A stretch of DNA of 52,139 bases, taken from NCBI GenBank assembly GCA_019637635.1, contig JAHBVI010000040.1:1-52139 (forward strand). The letters are read 5' to 3'. Shown here one piece after another: positions 34,656 to 41,649 of this stretch. Source of the DNA: Anaerolineae bacterium (GTDB taxonomy: Bacteria; Chloroflexota; Anaerolineae; Promineifilales; Promineifilaceae). A model generated the notes under the pieces. The model was given only the letters and a program-made list of their open reading frames with translations. It was not told the origin of the DNA and made no database searches. The translations under genes and the position numbers were made by a program. Every line of letters starts with the position of its first letter. The first letter of the stretch is position 1.

Positions 34656-36038
34656 CTAGTTGCCCAACTCCATAGCGGCAGAATCTTCAATTTGCTGTGC
34701 CAGTTGCGCGGGGGTGATCACGCCGGCAAACAACTGCTCCACAGCATCATTGACGGCGCCACCAACGGCCGGCGGCAAGAATTGATCATAATAGAGTTGG
34801 AAGTAGGCGGCATTATTACGCGCATCCACAATAGACCGCTGGATGGGATCGGTGATGGCGCTTTCCGTGCCCACCATAGTCGGTGGCCCAAAACCAACAT
34901 CGTTTAATGCCTGTATCTGGTTTTCCGGTCTGGTGAGGAAGCGCAAGAACGCCACTGCTTCTTCTGGCGCGTTTTTACCAACAGCAATCCCATCACCACC
35001 ACCTAATACGTCACTGGCATTACCAGCGCCACCCTCAACCATGGGGAAGGGGAACCAGCCCAGATTAGCCACGCCCTCGCCGCTTTCGCTGTTGCTGCGC
35101 TGCACACTCTGGTGCCATTGCCCCATCAGTTCCATAGCTGCTTCGCCATTACCAAAAGCAGACGCCGAATCACCATAAGAAAAGCCGAGCGCGCCTTCGG
35201 GGAAGGGTTCCATATTAATCAACTCCAGCAAATCTTCACCGGCCTTCACAAATGGGGCATCGGTAAAGGACCCTTCGCGGGTAAAGGCTTTCAGGAAGGC
35301 ATCTTCACCGCCATTGCGAATAGCCAGATAGACCCACCAGAAATGTGCCGGCCATTTGTCGCCCACACCTACCGTGATGGGGGTAATGCCCGCATCTTTC
35401 AAGGTCTGTACAGTGTCCAGAAACTCAGTCCAGGTCTTGGGCGGATTTTCGGGATCAAGCCCGGCCTGCTCAAAGAGGTCTTTATTGTAATACATACCCA
35501 CAGCGCCCCACTGCCAGGGCACGCCATAGTATGCGCCATCTTTGCTATACAAGTCCAAAGCCGCTTTGGCGGCGACGGAATCCTGCCATTCACCCCGGAG
35601 AGCCGGCGAAATATCTTTCACCAGCCCGGCATCGGCGTAAGCCCAAAGGACGCCACCGCCCCAGCTTTGGAAGAGGTCGGGCGGTTGACCCGATTGCATG
35701 ACGGTCGTCAGACGTGATTTGAAGGCCTCGTTTTCCAGGACGGTGATGTTGATCTGGACGCAGGGGTTTTCGGCCATGAATTCATCGGCTTTGGATTGCC
35801 AGTAAGCCTGTTCGGCTTCGGCCGTAGAGATGTGCCACCATTCGATTTCTACAGTTTCAGTGCAAGTATCGGCGGTTTGAGCCGGGGCATCCGCCGGCTC
35901 TTCTGCCGCCTGTTCCTGGGCGGGTGCAGTGGTGGGCGCGGTGGTGGACACGGCCGTGCTGCCTCCCCCACCGCAAGCCACCAGGCTCATGCCTAATGCC
36001 AATAAACATAACAATAATGCAACTTTTACCTTGTTCAT
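34656..36038 (-). CDS. Sugar-binding lipoprotein of ABC importer
   Basis: This is a 460-residue family 1 extracellular solute-binding protein. The signal LLLCLLALGMSLVAC carries the lipid-bearing Cys22, followed by Gly and Thr/Ala/Pro-rich linker residues. The family core is visible as VEIEWWHISTAEAEQAYWQ, SRLTTVMQSGQPPDLFQSWGGGVLWAYADAGLVKDISP and WQWGAVGMYYNKDLFEQAGLDPENPPKTWTEF. It captures a sugar outside the membrane for the two permeases downstream. GAGGAG lies four bases before ATG 36038. A LacI-type operator about 150 bases upstream suggests this is the first gene of the regulated operon. Confidence 0.93.
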   Translation of the reverse strand: MNKVKVALLLCLLALGMSLVACGGGGSTAVSTTAPTTAPAQEQAAEEPADAPAQTADTCTETVEIEWWHISTAEAEQAYWQSKADEFMAENPCVQINITVLENEAFKSRLTTVMQSGQPPDLFQSWGGGVLWAYADAGLVKDISPALRGEWQDSVAAKAALDLYSKDGAYYGVPWQWGAVGMYYNKDLFEQAGLDPENPPKTWTEFLDTVQTLKDAGITPITVGVGDKWPAHFWWVYLAIRNGGEDAFLKAFTREGSFTDAPFVKAGEDLLELINMEPFPEGALGFSYGDSASAFGNGEAAMELMGQWHQSVQRSNSESGEGVANLGWFPFPMVEGGAGNASDVLGGGDGIAVGKNAPEEAVAFLRFLTRPENQIQALNDVGFGPPTMVGTESAITDPIQRSIVDARNNAAYFQLYYDQFLPPAVGGAVNDAVEQLFAGVITPAQLAQQIEDSAAMELGN

Positions 36039-36184
36039 GGTTCTCCTCGCTTATGGGTTAACTATCGTTTTTAGAAGATCAACTTTTCCAATTCAGTTGA
36101 ACTTTTGCACTAAGAATGGATGAAGGTATTAACAGGTGCATCTGATCAATAATCGCCTCCTCTTTTGCTAAAGTTCTACAAGCG

Positions 36185-36204
36185 TTTTGCAAACGTTTGC
36201 AAAA
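36185..36204. promoter_or_regulatory. LacI-type operator upstream of the xylan operon
   Basis: TTTTGCAAACGTTTGCAAAA is a perfect 20-bp palindrome with the central CG typical of LacI/GalR operators. On the minus strand TATCAT (36213-36208) lies just upstream and could be a -10 box, which would place the operator over the start point. No convincing -35 was seen. The same palindrome with small changes flanks the lacI promoter. Confidence 0.85.
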
Positions 36205-36234
36205 ATGATGATAAAAATCGTCCTCACCCATTCT

Positions 36235-37263
36235 TTATGAACGAGGCGAGGACGTTGATTCACGCAGGATTAGCTCGGTGGGCAAGATGACGCTGGACGG
36301 TTTTTGCTCCGGGTCGCTGATCCAGTCAAGTAACATTTGGGTAGCCAACCGCCCCATCTCGACCATCGGCTGGCGCAGGGTGGTTAATGGGGGGTTTAAG
36401 ATGGCGGCTATGGGAATATCGTCAAAGCCCACCAGCGAGATGTCCTGGGGTATCTGCATGTTGCGCTCACGGAATAGCTCGAGTGCGCCCTGGGCCATTA
36501 CGTCGTTGGAGGCGAACACGGCCGTTGGCGGTTCCGCCAGATCTAGCAAGGTGGCCGCTCCCTGGTAGCCGCTGATCTTTTCAAAATCGCCGATGACGAT
36601 CAATTCCGGGTCTACGGGGATGCCGTGGTCGGCCAACGCGGCTTTGTAGCCTTCCAACCGGTCGCGGGCGCTGACCATATCCATCCAACCGGTAATTTTG
36701 CCAATGCGCCGGTGGCCCAACTCGATGAGGTGAGTGGTGGCATCATATCCCCCCTGGAAGTTGGTGGCGGTGACCGCCACGTCGTTTTCATCAATCCCTA
36801 CCTGATCAATGAGAACATAGGGGAAGTCGCGGGCGCGCAAGGATTCGATGTAGGCCTCTGGCTGGCGGGGCAGAACGATGAGCAGGCCATCGGCCAGGCC
36901 ACGCGCCATCATATTGACATAAGCTGATTCTTTGGTGCGGCGGCGGTGGGTGGTGTAGAGCATGACTTCGTAATTGTGCGTGGCGAGTACGTCATCAATG
37001 CCCCGGAATATCTCCCCCATGTATTGGGTGGACATGTTGTGTACCAGTAAACCAATGACGTGGGAATGGCCACCGGCCAGGGAACGCGCCTGCAAATTGG
37101 CCTGGTAGCCCAGGCGATGCATGGCCTGGGTAACGCGCTCGCGGGTTTCGGGTTTGACGTAGGTTTTGTTGTTGACCACACGGGAAACAGTGGAATAGGA
37201 AACGCCTGCCTCTCTGGCGACATCAATAATGGTAATGTCGGTGAGCGTTTTTTTGTGTGCCAT
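36235..37263 (-). CDS. LacI-family transcriptional regulator
   Basis: This is a 342-residue repressor: N-terminal helix-turn-helix ITIIDVAREAGVSYSTVSRVVNNKTYVKPETRERV, hinge helix LQARSLAGG, and a periplasmic-binding-protein-like effector domain (ASNDVMAQGALELF, LVGFDDIPIAAILNPPLTTLRQP). By position and operators it controls the xylan locus and itself. The effector is probably a xylose-related sugar (inference). ATG 37263 has GTAGGGAAG upstream; a longer frame to 37359 adds only non-conserved residues. It is upstream of the operon on the same strand. Confidence 0.94.
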   Translation of the reverse strand: MAHKKTLTDITIIDVAREAGVSYSTVSRVVNNKTYVKPETRERVTQAMHRLGYQANLQARSLAGGHSHVIGLLVHNMSTQYMGEIFRGIDDVLATHNYEVMLYTTHRRRTKESAYVNMMARGLADGLLIVLPRQPEAYIESLRARDFPYVLIDQVGIDENDVAVTATNFQGGYDATTHLIELGHRRIGKITGWMDMVSARDRLEGYKAALADHGIPVDPELIVIGDFEKISGYQGAATLLDLAEPPTAVFASNDVMAQGALELFRERNMQIPQDISLVGFDDIPIAAILNPPLTTLRQPMVEMGRLATQMLLDWISDPEQKPSSVILPTELILRESTSSPRS

Positions 37264-37415
37264 CTTCCCTACGTAAATTATGGGGCAGCGGATGGGAAAC
37301 TGATAAGCGGACAAATGAGCTGGGTTGTGCCTATTATTCGCTTGTATACACTGCCGCAAGAATCTGCTGCATCCGCGATTTTCCGCATACTATTCAAAAG
37401 CGTTGTAACGAACTA

Positions 37416-37429
37416 TGCAAACGCTTGCA
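37416..37429. promoter_or_regulatory. LacI-type operator downstream of the lacI -10 box
   Basis: ATGCAAACGCTTGCAAA is a near-palindrome with a central CG, about three bases beyond the -10 hexamer of the lacI promoter. It should cover the transcription start and block initiation when bound. Confidence 0.8.
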
Positions 37430-37432
37430 AAG

Positions 37433-37461
37433 AAGATAACAAAAATGGGCCGGGTTGTCAA
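37433..37461 (-). promoter_or_regulatory. Sigma-70 promoter of lacI
   Basis: On the minus strand there is a perfect TTGACA (37461-37456), a 17-base spacer and TATCTT (37438-37433). It is bracketed by two LacI-type operators, a standard autoregulation layout. The 325-base gap 37264-37588 holds this promoter, its operators, a long lacI leader of about 160 bases and a small repeat; no gene is seen in it. Confidence 0.85.
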
Positions 37462-37466
37462 TGATT

Positions 37467-37486
37467 TTTTGCAAGCGTTTGCAAAA
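37467..37486. promoter_or_regulatory. LacI-type operator upstream of the lacI promoter
   Basis: TTTTGCAAGCGTTTGCAAAA is palindromic except for one position. It lies six bases upstream of the -35 box. Its centre is about 54 bases from that of the downstream operator, a spacing compatible with looping or with two dimers on one face. Confidence 0.82.
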
Positions 37487-37525
37487 TTGGGGTAAATTGA
37501 TGGGCAGTTGGGGATTCAGGAAGCG

Positions 37526-37570
37526 GCGTGATGCCTCTCTGGACACGCATCACTCGTCAAGCATCACGCC
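37526..37570. repeat. Heptad-word inverted repeat after the second MinD-like gene
   Basis: GGCGTGATGC (37526-37535) pairs perfectly with GCATCACGCC (37561-37570). The interior holds further words CGCATCA CTCGTCA AGCATCA with 7-base period. It lies about 20 bases after the MinD-like stop and could end that operon. Confidence 0.7.
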
Positions 37571-37588
37571 CGTTGCGGCTGTTTTTGA

Positions 37589-38347
37589 TCAGGCGAGGAG
37601 GGTTTGGGCCAGTTGTTTGATCTGGTTGGCGATGAAGTGATCGGGATAGGCCAGGACGAACACTTTCTGGCTGCCCAGGGCCATCATGGAATCGGAATGG
37701 GGCAGCAGCGCGCCTACCGGGCAGGCATACTGGCTTTGCAGTTGGCTGCGCAGGTCGCTGAGGGGGATGGATTTGGGGATTTTATTGGCGACGAGGACCA
37801 GGTTGGGCACACCTAATTTGCGGGAGATGCTGACGATCACGGCCGTGCCCTGATAATCCTGGTAGTCCGGGCGCAAAATAATCGCTTCCGCGTCGGACAC
37901 GCTGACAGACATGAGCGTCTCGTTGTTCAGGCCAGGGTGGGTATCAATGAGCAGCACATCCAGATTGAGGGAGTCTACCAGTCGCTCGTAGCCATCTACC
38001 AGCAAGCCCACATCGTAACCCCGGATCACTTTGGCAATTTCGCTGGCCTGGGTGCGCGAGGGCACCAGGTACAGTTTTCCGGTGAGGTTGGGGTTGAGTT
38101 GGGCGGTGATGTCCATGGCCGCCTGTTCGATGTCACAGTTGCCGTGCAGGTAGTCATTGAGGGCATAAACAGGCGGTGGCGCGTCTTCACCCAGGCCCAA
38201 AATCATATGGATGCCGGGGGATTGGATGTCGGTATCTACCACAGCGACACGTTTGCCCAGGGCGGCATAAGTAGCCGCCAGGTTGGCGGTTGTATTCGAT
38301 TTACCGGTACCGCCGCGATAGGAGTGAATGGAGATGATTTTTCCCAT
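37589..38347 (-). CDS. MinD/ParA-like ATPase, second copy
   Basis: This is a 252-residue SIMIBI-class P-loop ATPase. The N terminus MGKIISIHSYRGGTGKSNTTANLA is a deviant Walker A in which the signature Lys is replaced by Arg. VAVVDTDIQSPGIHM and LLIDTHPGLNNETL are the switch regions (Walker A' and B). The C terminus lacks an obvious MinD-type membrane amphipathic helix. It is about half identical to the copy at 38762-39520, and the 84-residue gene lies between them. It is likely part of a five-gene operon with a peptide-binding lipoprotein and a HAMP-GAF sensor. The role is unknown; spatial organisation of the sensor is one possibility. Confidence 0.9.
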   Translation of the reverse strand: MGKIISIHSYRGGTGKSNTTANLAATYAALGKRVAVVDTDIQSPGIHMILGLGEDAPPPVYALNDYLHGNCDIEQAAMDITAQLNPNLTGKLYLVPSRTQASEIAKVIRGYDVGLLVDGYERLVDSLNLDVLLIDTHPGLNNETLMSVSVSDAEAIILRPDYQDYQGTAVIVSISRKLGVPNLVLVANKIPKSIPLSDLRSQLQSQYACPVGALLPHSDSMMALGSQKVFVLAYPDHFIANQIKQLAQTLLA

Positions 38348-38360
38348 TATGTTTTCCAGA

Positions 38361-38391
38361 GTAATTGAGTAATTGGGTAAATACCAAATTG
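38361..38391. repeat. Octad-word dyad array between the 84-residue gene and the second MinD-like gene
   Basis: GAGTAATT GAGTAATT GGGTAAAT is followed by ACCAAATT GCTCAATT, an 8-base-period dyad with two or three mismatches, 14 bases upstream of the ATG. It is AT-rich, unlike the other arrays. The remaining 100 bases to the 84-residue gene hold nothing recognisable. Confidence 0.65.
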
Positions 38392-38494
38392 CTCAATTTC
38401 TACGGTGCTTTATTTTATTCAAGAATCCCTGCGCTCTTGAACGTCTTGAGCAGTTTTTGATGAATCCCTTTGCTTAATTGTTTACTGCCCGATT

Positions 38495-38749
38495 TTAGGC
38501 TCTTTTTCCCCCATGCTCTACCTCATCGTCACCTATTTCGGTATCTTCGTATTTTTTGTGCGTCATGGTCAGAGCAGCCAGGCCATCATGTTGTTCCACG
38601 TAGTCAATGATGACATCGAGTAAACCCTCAAAAAAATCGTCAGCTACACTATTTTCTGGGAGTTCAATCACACCATCTATCGTCACATAATACTCAATGG
38701 TTTCGGTTTCTGTTAATTCAACAGGTTTGGTTGCCAGTTTAACGGTCAT
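38495..38749 (-). CDS. Small acidic protein between two MinD-like genes
   Basis: This is an 84-residue acidic protein of no recognised family (MTVKLATKPVELTETETIEYY, DDFFEGLLDVIIDYVEQHD). It looks like a beta-strand region followed by an amphipathic helix and a charged tail. There is no signal peptide or membrane span. AAGGAG lies eight bases before the ATG, and only 12 bases separate it from the upstream MinD-like stop, so it is a real gene of the same operon. Its position between two ATPase paralogues suggests an adaptor or regulator (inference). Confidence 0.8.
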   Translation of the reverse strand: MTVKLATKPVELTETETIEYYVTIDGVIELPENSVADDFFEGLLDVIIDYVEQHDGLAALTMTHKKYEDTEIGDDEVEHGGKRA

Positions 38750-38761
38750 TACTCGCTCTCC

Positions 38762-39520
38762 TTAAACGAAGGTATCTACCATTGCCTTGATTTCCTGGCT
38801 GATGCGGTGGTCGGGGTGGCGAAGAACGAAGATGTCCTGGCTGGCCAGGGTCATCATTTCCTCGGCATGGGGCAGGATGGCGGCAACCTGGCAGCGATAT
38901 TTGCTCTCCACCAGGGTGCGCACCTGGTTGAAGTCGTACACTTCGGGCATTTTGTTGATGACCAGGCGCATGTCCGGCACCTGTAATTTGCGCGCCACTT
39001 CGACGGTCACGGCCGTGCCCTGGTAATCCTGGTGGTCGGGCCGCAGCGTGATCAACAGGGTGTCGGTGATGGCAATAGAGAGCAGCGTTTCATTGCTCAG
39101 GCCGGGGTGCGTATCCACCAGCAGCACATCCAACTGTAATTTATCAATCAGGTCATCAAAGCCATCATTCAGCAGCCCCACGTCATACCCTTCACGCAGC
39201 AGCCGGGAGATTTCGGCCGTTTTGATGCTGCCCGGCAGCAAATAGACCTGTCCGGGGATGTCTGACCCCAATCGGGCGGTCACGTCATAGGCCGCTTCTT
39301 GGATTTCGCAGTCGCCCCACAAAAAGTGGTTAAGGACAAAACCAAGATCAGGGCTTTCCAGGTCAAAACCAAACAACATATGGATGCCAGGCGAGTTCAA
39401 GTCCGTGTCTACTACGGCGATGCGTTTGCCCTTCATCGCCAGCGCCGCCGCCACATTGGCCGTTGTATTGGATTTGCCCGTGCCCCCCCGAAATGAATGT
39501 ATGGATATGATTCGAGACAT
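38762..39520 (-). CDS. MinD/ParA-like ATPase, first copy
   Basis: This is a 252-residue paralogue of the downstream ATPase with the same variant P-loop (SFRGGTGKSNTTANVA; R11 for the usual Lys, K16 and S17 kept), VVDTDLNSPGIHMLFG, VLLVDTHPGLSNETL, and the conserved TLRPDHQDYQGTAV and LPHAEEMMTL segments. ParA/MinD proteins dimerise on ATP and position cargo on membranes or nucleoid. The Arg substitution in both copies suggests a distinct subfamily. It is separated from the HAMP-GAF gene only by a heptad array. Confidence 0.92.
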   Translation of the reverse strand: MSRIISIHSFRGGTGKSNTTANVAAALAMKGKRIAVVDTDLNSPGIHMLFGFDLESPDLGFVLNHFLWGDCEIQEAAYDVTARLGSDIPGQVYLLPGSIKTAEISRLLREGYDVGLLNDGFDDLIDKLQLDVLLVDTHPGLSNETLLSIAITDTLLITLRPDHQDYQGTAVTVEVARKLQVPDMRLVINKMPEVYDFNQVRTLVESKYRCQVAAILPHAEEMMTLASQDIFVLRHPDHRISQEIKAMVDTFV

Positions 39521-39534
39521 AACTCTCCTGTGCC

Positions 39535-39612
39535 CGGTAAACGGTAATCGGTAATCAGTAATCGGTAAGAGACGCCAACAACCGATTACCGATAACGGAT
39601 AACCGATTACCG
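39535..39612. repeat. Heptad-word dyad array between HAMP-GAF and MinD-like genes
   Basis: CGGTAAA CGGTAAT CGGTAAT CAGTAAT CGGTAAG, then ACCGATT ACCGATA ACGGATA ACCGATT ACCG. The arms are long enough for a stem of about 30 bases with a few mismatches. The TAA stop of the HAMP-GAF gene (39607-39609) lies in the right arm. Confidence 0.85.
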
Positions 39613-41649
39613 CTCTTCCTCTCTACCAGACTGCCGGCGGCGGCGAATATCGGCGGCGCGGGCCTGTAAATCCTGGAAGAAGTCCGAATCCACCGTTTCG
39701 CTGACCGTCTTCTGTAATTTTGCCTCATCAATTTCAATGCGCAACTGTTGGATTTCCTGGCGCAACGCCTGTTCGCGGATGTAGGCTTCCAGGGCGGCGA
39801 CGGCCAGTGAGGAGAAGGACTCCATCATCTGCTGCAAATTGGGGTCGAAGGGAATAATCTGCCCGGTCTGTGGGTCGGTGGCATTGAGCAGTTGCAGCAC
39901 CCCTTTCACGTCGCCCAGGCTGTTTTTGAGGGGGATGGTGAGCAGGGATTGGGTGCGGTAGCCGGTTTGCGCGTCAAAGCGGCGCGGGCCACTAAAGTCA
40001 AATTCGGCGGCGGTATACACATCGGGGATATTGACGGCCTGACCGGTGTGGGTGACGTGGGCGGCGACGTTTTGGTGGTTGGCACGGCCGTGTTCGTCAT
40101 ACAGGTTCAACGGCGGAAAAGTGACCGCGTTGCCCGTCGTGCCGCCTAAGGCGATGTCCAGCGAATTGTTGCGCATGATGACAAATTGCAATTTTTCATC
40201 TTCGGTGCGCAGGTAGAGGCTGCCGGCGTCGGCATGGCAAAAGGTCTTGGCCTCTACCAGCATCTTTTCCAACATACGGTCAAAATCCTGTTCGGATGAC
40301 AGTTCCACGCCAATGGGGATGACCACGTGCAGCAGATTGTCGGCGCGGTCCCGTTCGCGGCGCACCTGGCCCAGGGTGGCCCGCAGTTGCCCGGTCATGC
40401 GGTTAAAAGTGACGGCCAGGATGCCAATTTCGTCGGCCGATTCTACCGCGGCCTGCGCCTGCAAATCACCACCACGAATGCGTTCGGACACGGCCGTGAG
40501 CCGTCCCACCGGCCCCACGATATTACGCCGGAACAAATACGCCAGCATCACCCCAATCACAATGGCAATCGCCCCAATCGTCAACGTCAATTGGCGCGAC
40601 TGCAACAGGCTGAGCGTGCCTGCGCCCAGTTCCCGTTGCAACTCCAACTGCTGGCTGGCGGTGATATTTTCCAGCAGCCGCAGCATATTATCAGCCAACG
40701 GCAGCACCTGTTCCCGGAACAACAGTAAATCCTGCCGCCACTGGTCGCTTTCCAAAACAGGGAACACCTGCTCCTCCGGCAGCAGCAAAAACGCCGCCCG
40801 GTTTTCGCCCATCGCCGCCAGCAAGGCTGCCTGCTCCTCATTAAATTCCCCCCGCCCCATCCGCTCTTGCAGCGCCGTCCACGCCTGGTCATTGATCAGG
40901 CTATTGGCAATATATTCGCTTCGGTAGCTGCGGTTGCGGGTGGTGGTGTAGCTGCGCAAACCGGACAACATCGCCAGGAAGGAGCTTTGAAAGCGGGCCA
41001 GGTCTCGTAGAACGGCCACATCTTCTACGGCCGCTTCGCGGGCCACGCTGTCAATCACTTTTTGCGTATCCAACAGCACATTACCGGCCAGCGTCGTACC
41101 CTCGGTAGCCACAATTTTGTAAGCCGGTTCCCGCGCCAGTTGGTCATCACGCAGCACAAACGATTCTTCAGCCCACTCATCATAGGTCAGCAGCGCCGTG
41201 CGCAGTTGCCCCAACATGGCTAACTGCTCCTGGCTGCCGCCACCGGTCGCCGCCAGCAGCGGCTCCAGATTATCCAGGTTCGACTCAAAGGCGATTTGCG
41301 ACACCTGATAATCAAGCAAGAAGCGTTCATCCCCCAACGCCAGATAACCGCGTGTGTTGGAAAGCATGCGCAACAGGTTGGATTCGGCGGCAGCCGCTTC
41401 CAGGGCAATGGGCACCCGCAGTTGGTTGGTATCTTCGATCTTCTGGCTGGCGTCATCACTGCTAAAGTAGCTGAGCGCAGCCACCAACAGCGTCAGCAGC
41501 ACCAGGATGGAAAAGCCAATGGTCAGCTTACGGCTGATGGGAATGCGGCGAAAGATAGAAAAAGTTTGCGGGCTGGTTGTTTCCGTATGCACCTCCGCCG
41601 CCATCACTTCCAGCACCGGCGTATTGGGCGTCATTTGTTGTTCGCTCAT
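39607..41649 (-). CDS. HAMP-GAF membrane sensor without output domain
   Basis: This is a 680-residue membrane protein with a short cytoplasmic N terminus, TM1 (42-62), an extracytoplasmic helical bundle (about 65-350, CHASE3-like), TM2 (about 353-372), HAMP (about 373-425, RRNIVGPVGRLTAVSERIRGGDL), a GAF domain (about 460-615, AKTFCHADAGSLYLR and GDVKGVLQLLNATD) and a C-terminal coiled coil. No kinase, methyl-accepting, cyclase or GGDEF domain follows, so the signal must pass to a partner. The start ATG overlaps the stop of the peptide-binding lipoprotein by four bases, so the two are translationally coupled. The stop lies in a repeat array. Confidence 0.92.
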   Translation of the reverse strand: MSEQQMTPNTPVLEVMAAEVHTETTSPQTFSIFRRIPISRKLTIGFSILVLLTLLVAALSYFSSDDASQKIEDTNQLRVPIALEAAAAESNLLRMLSNTRGYLALGDERFLLDYQVSQIAFESNLDNLEPLLAATGGGSQEQLAMLGQLRTALLTYDEWAEESFVLRDDQLAREPAYKIVATEGTTLAGNVLLDTQKVIDSVAREAAVEDVAVLRDLARFQSSFLAMLSGLRSYTTTRNRSYRSEYIANSLINDQAWTALQERMGRGEFNEEQAALLAAMGENRAAFLLLPEEQVFPVLESDQWRQDLLLFREQVLPLADNMLRLLENITASQQLELQRELGAGTLSLLQSRQLTLTIGAIAIVIGVMLAYLFRRNIVGPVGRLTAVSERIRGGDLQAQAAVESADEIGILAVTFNRMTGQLRATLGQVRRERDRADNLLHVVIPIGVELSSEQDFDRMLEKMLVEAKTFCHADAGSLYLRTEDEKLQFVIMRNNSLDIALGGTTGNAVTFPPLNLYDEHGRANHQNVAAHVTHTGQAVNIPDVYTAAEFDFSGPRRFDAQTGYRTQSLLTIPLKNSLGDVKGVLQLLNATDPQTGQIIPFDPNLQQMMESFSSLAVAALEAYIREQALRQEIQQLRIEIDEAKLQKTVSETVDSDFFQDLQARAADIRRRRQSGREEER

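Noticed and set aside
36087..36149. A 20-codon open frame in the leader of the sugar-binding-protein gene (starting ATG-CAC-CTG on the minus strand)
   Set aside because: Its GAGGAGG ribosome site is about 14 bases away, too far, and the peptide has no attenuator-like codon run.
37264..37359. Extended LacI start at 37359
   Set aside because: LacI proteins begin just before the helix-turn-helix, and ATG 37263 has its own ribosome site.
39535..39612. CRISPR-like appearance of the repeated words
   Set aside because: Period is 7 bases with no spacers, and the second half is the reverse complement of the first; no cas genes are present.
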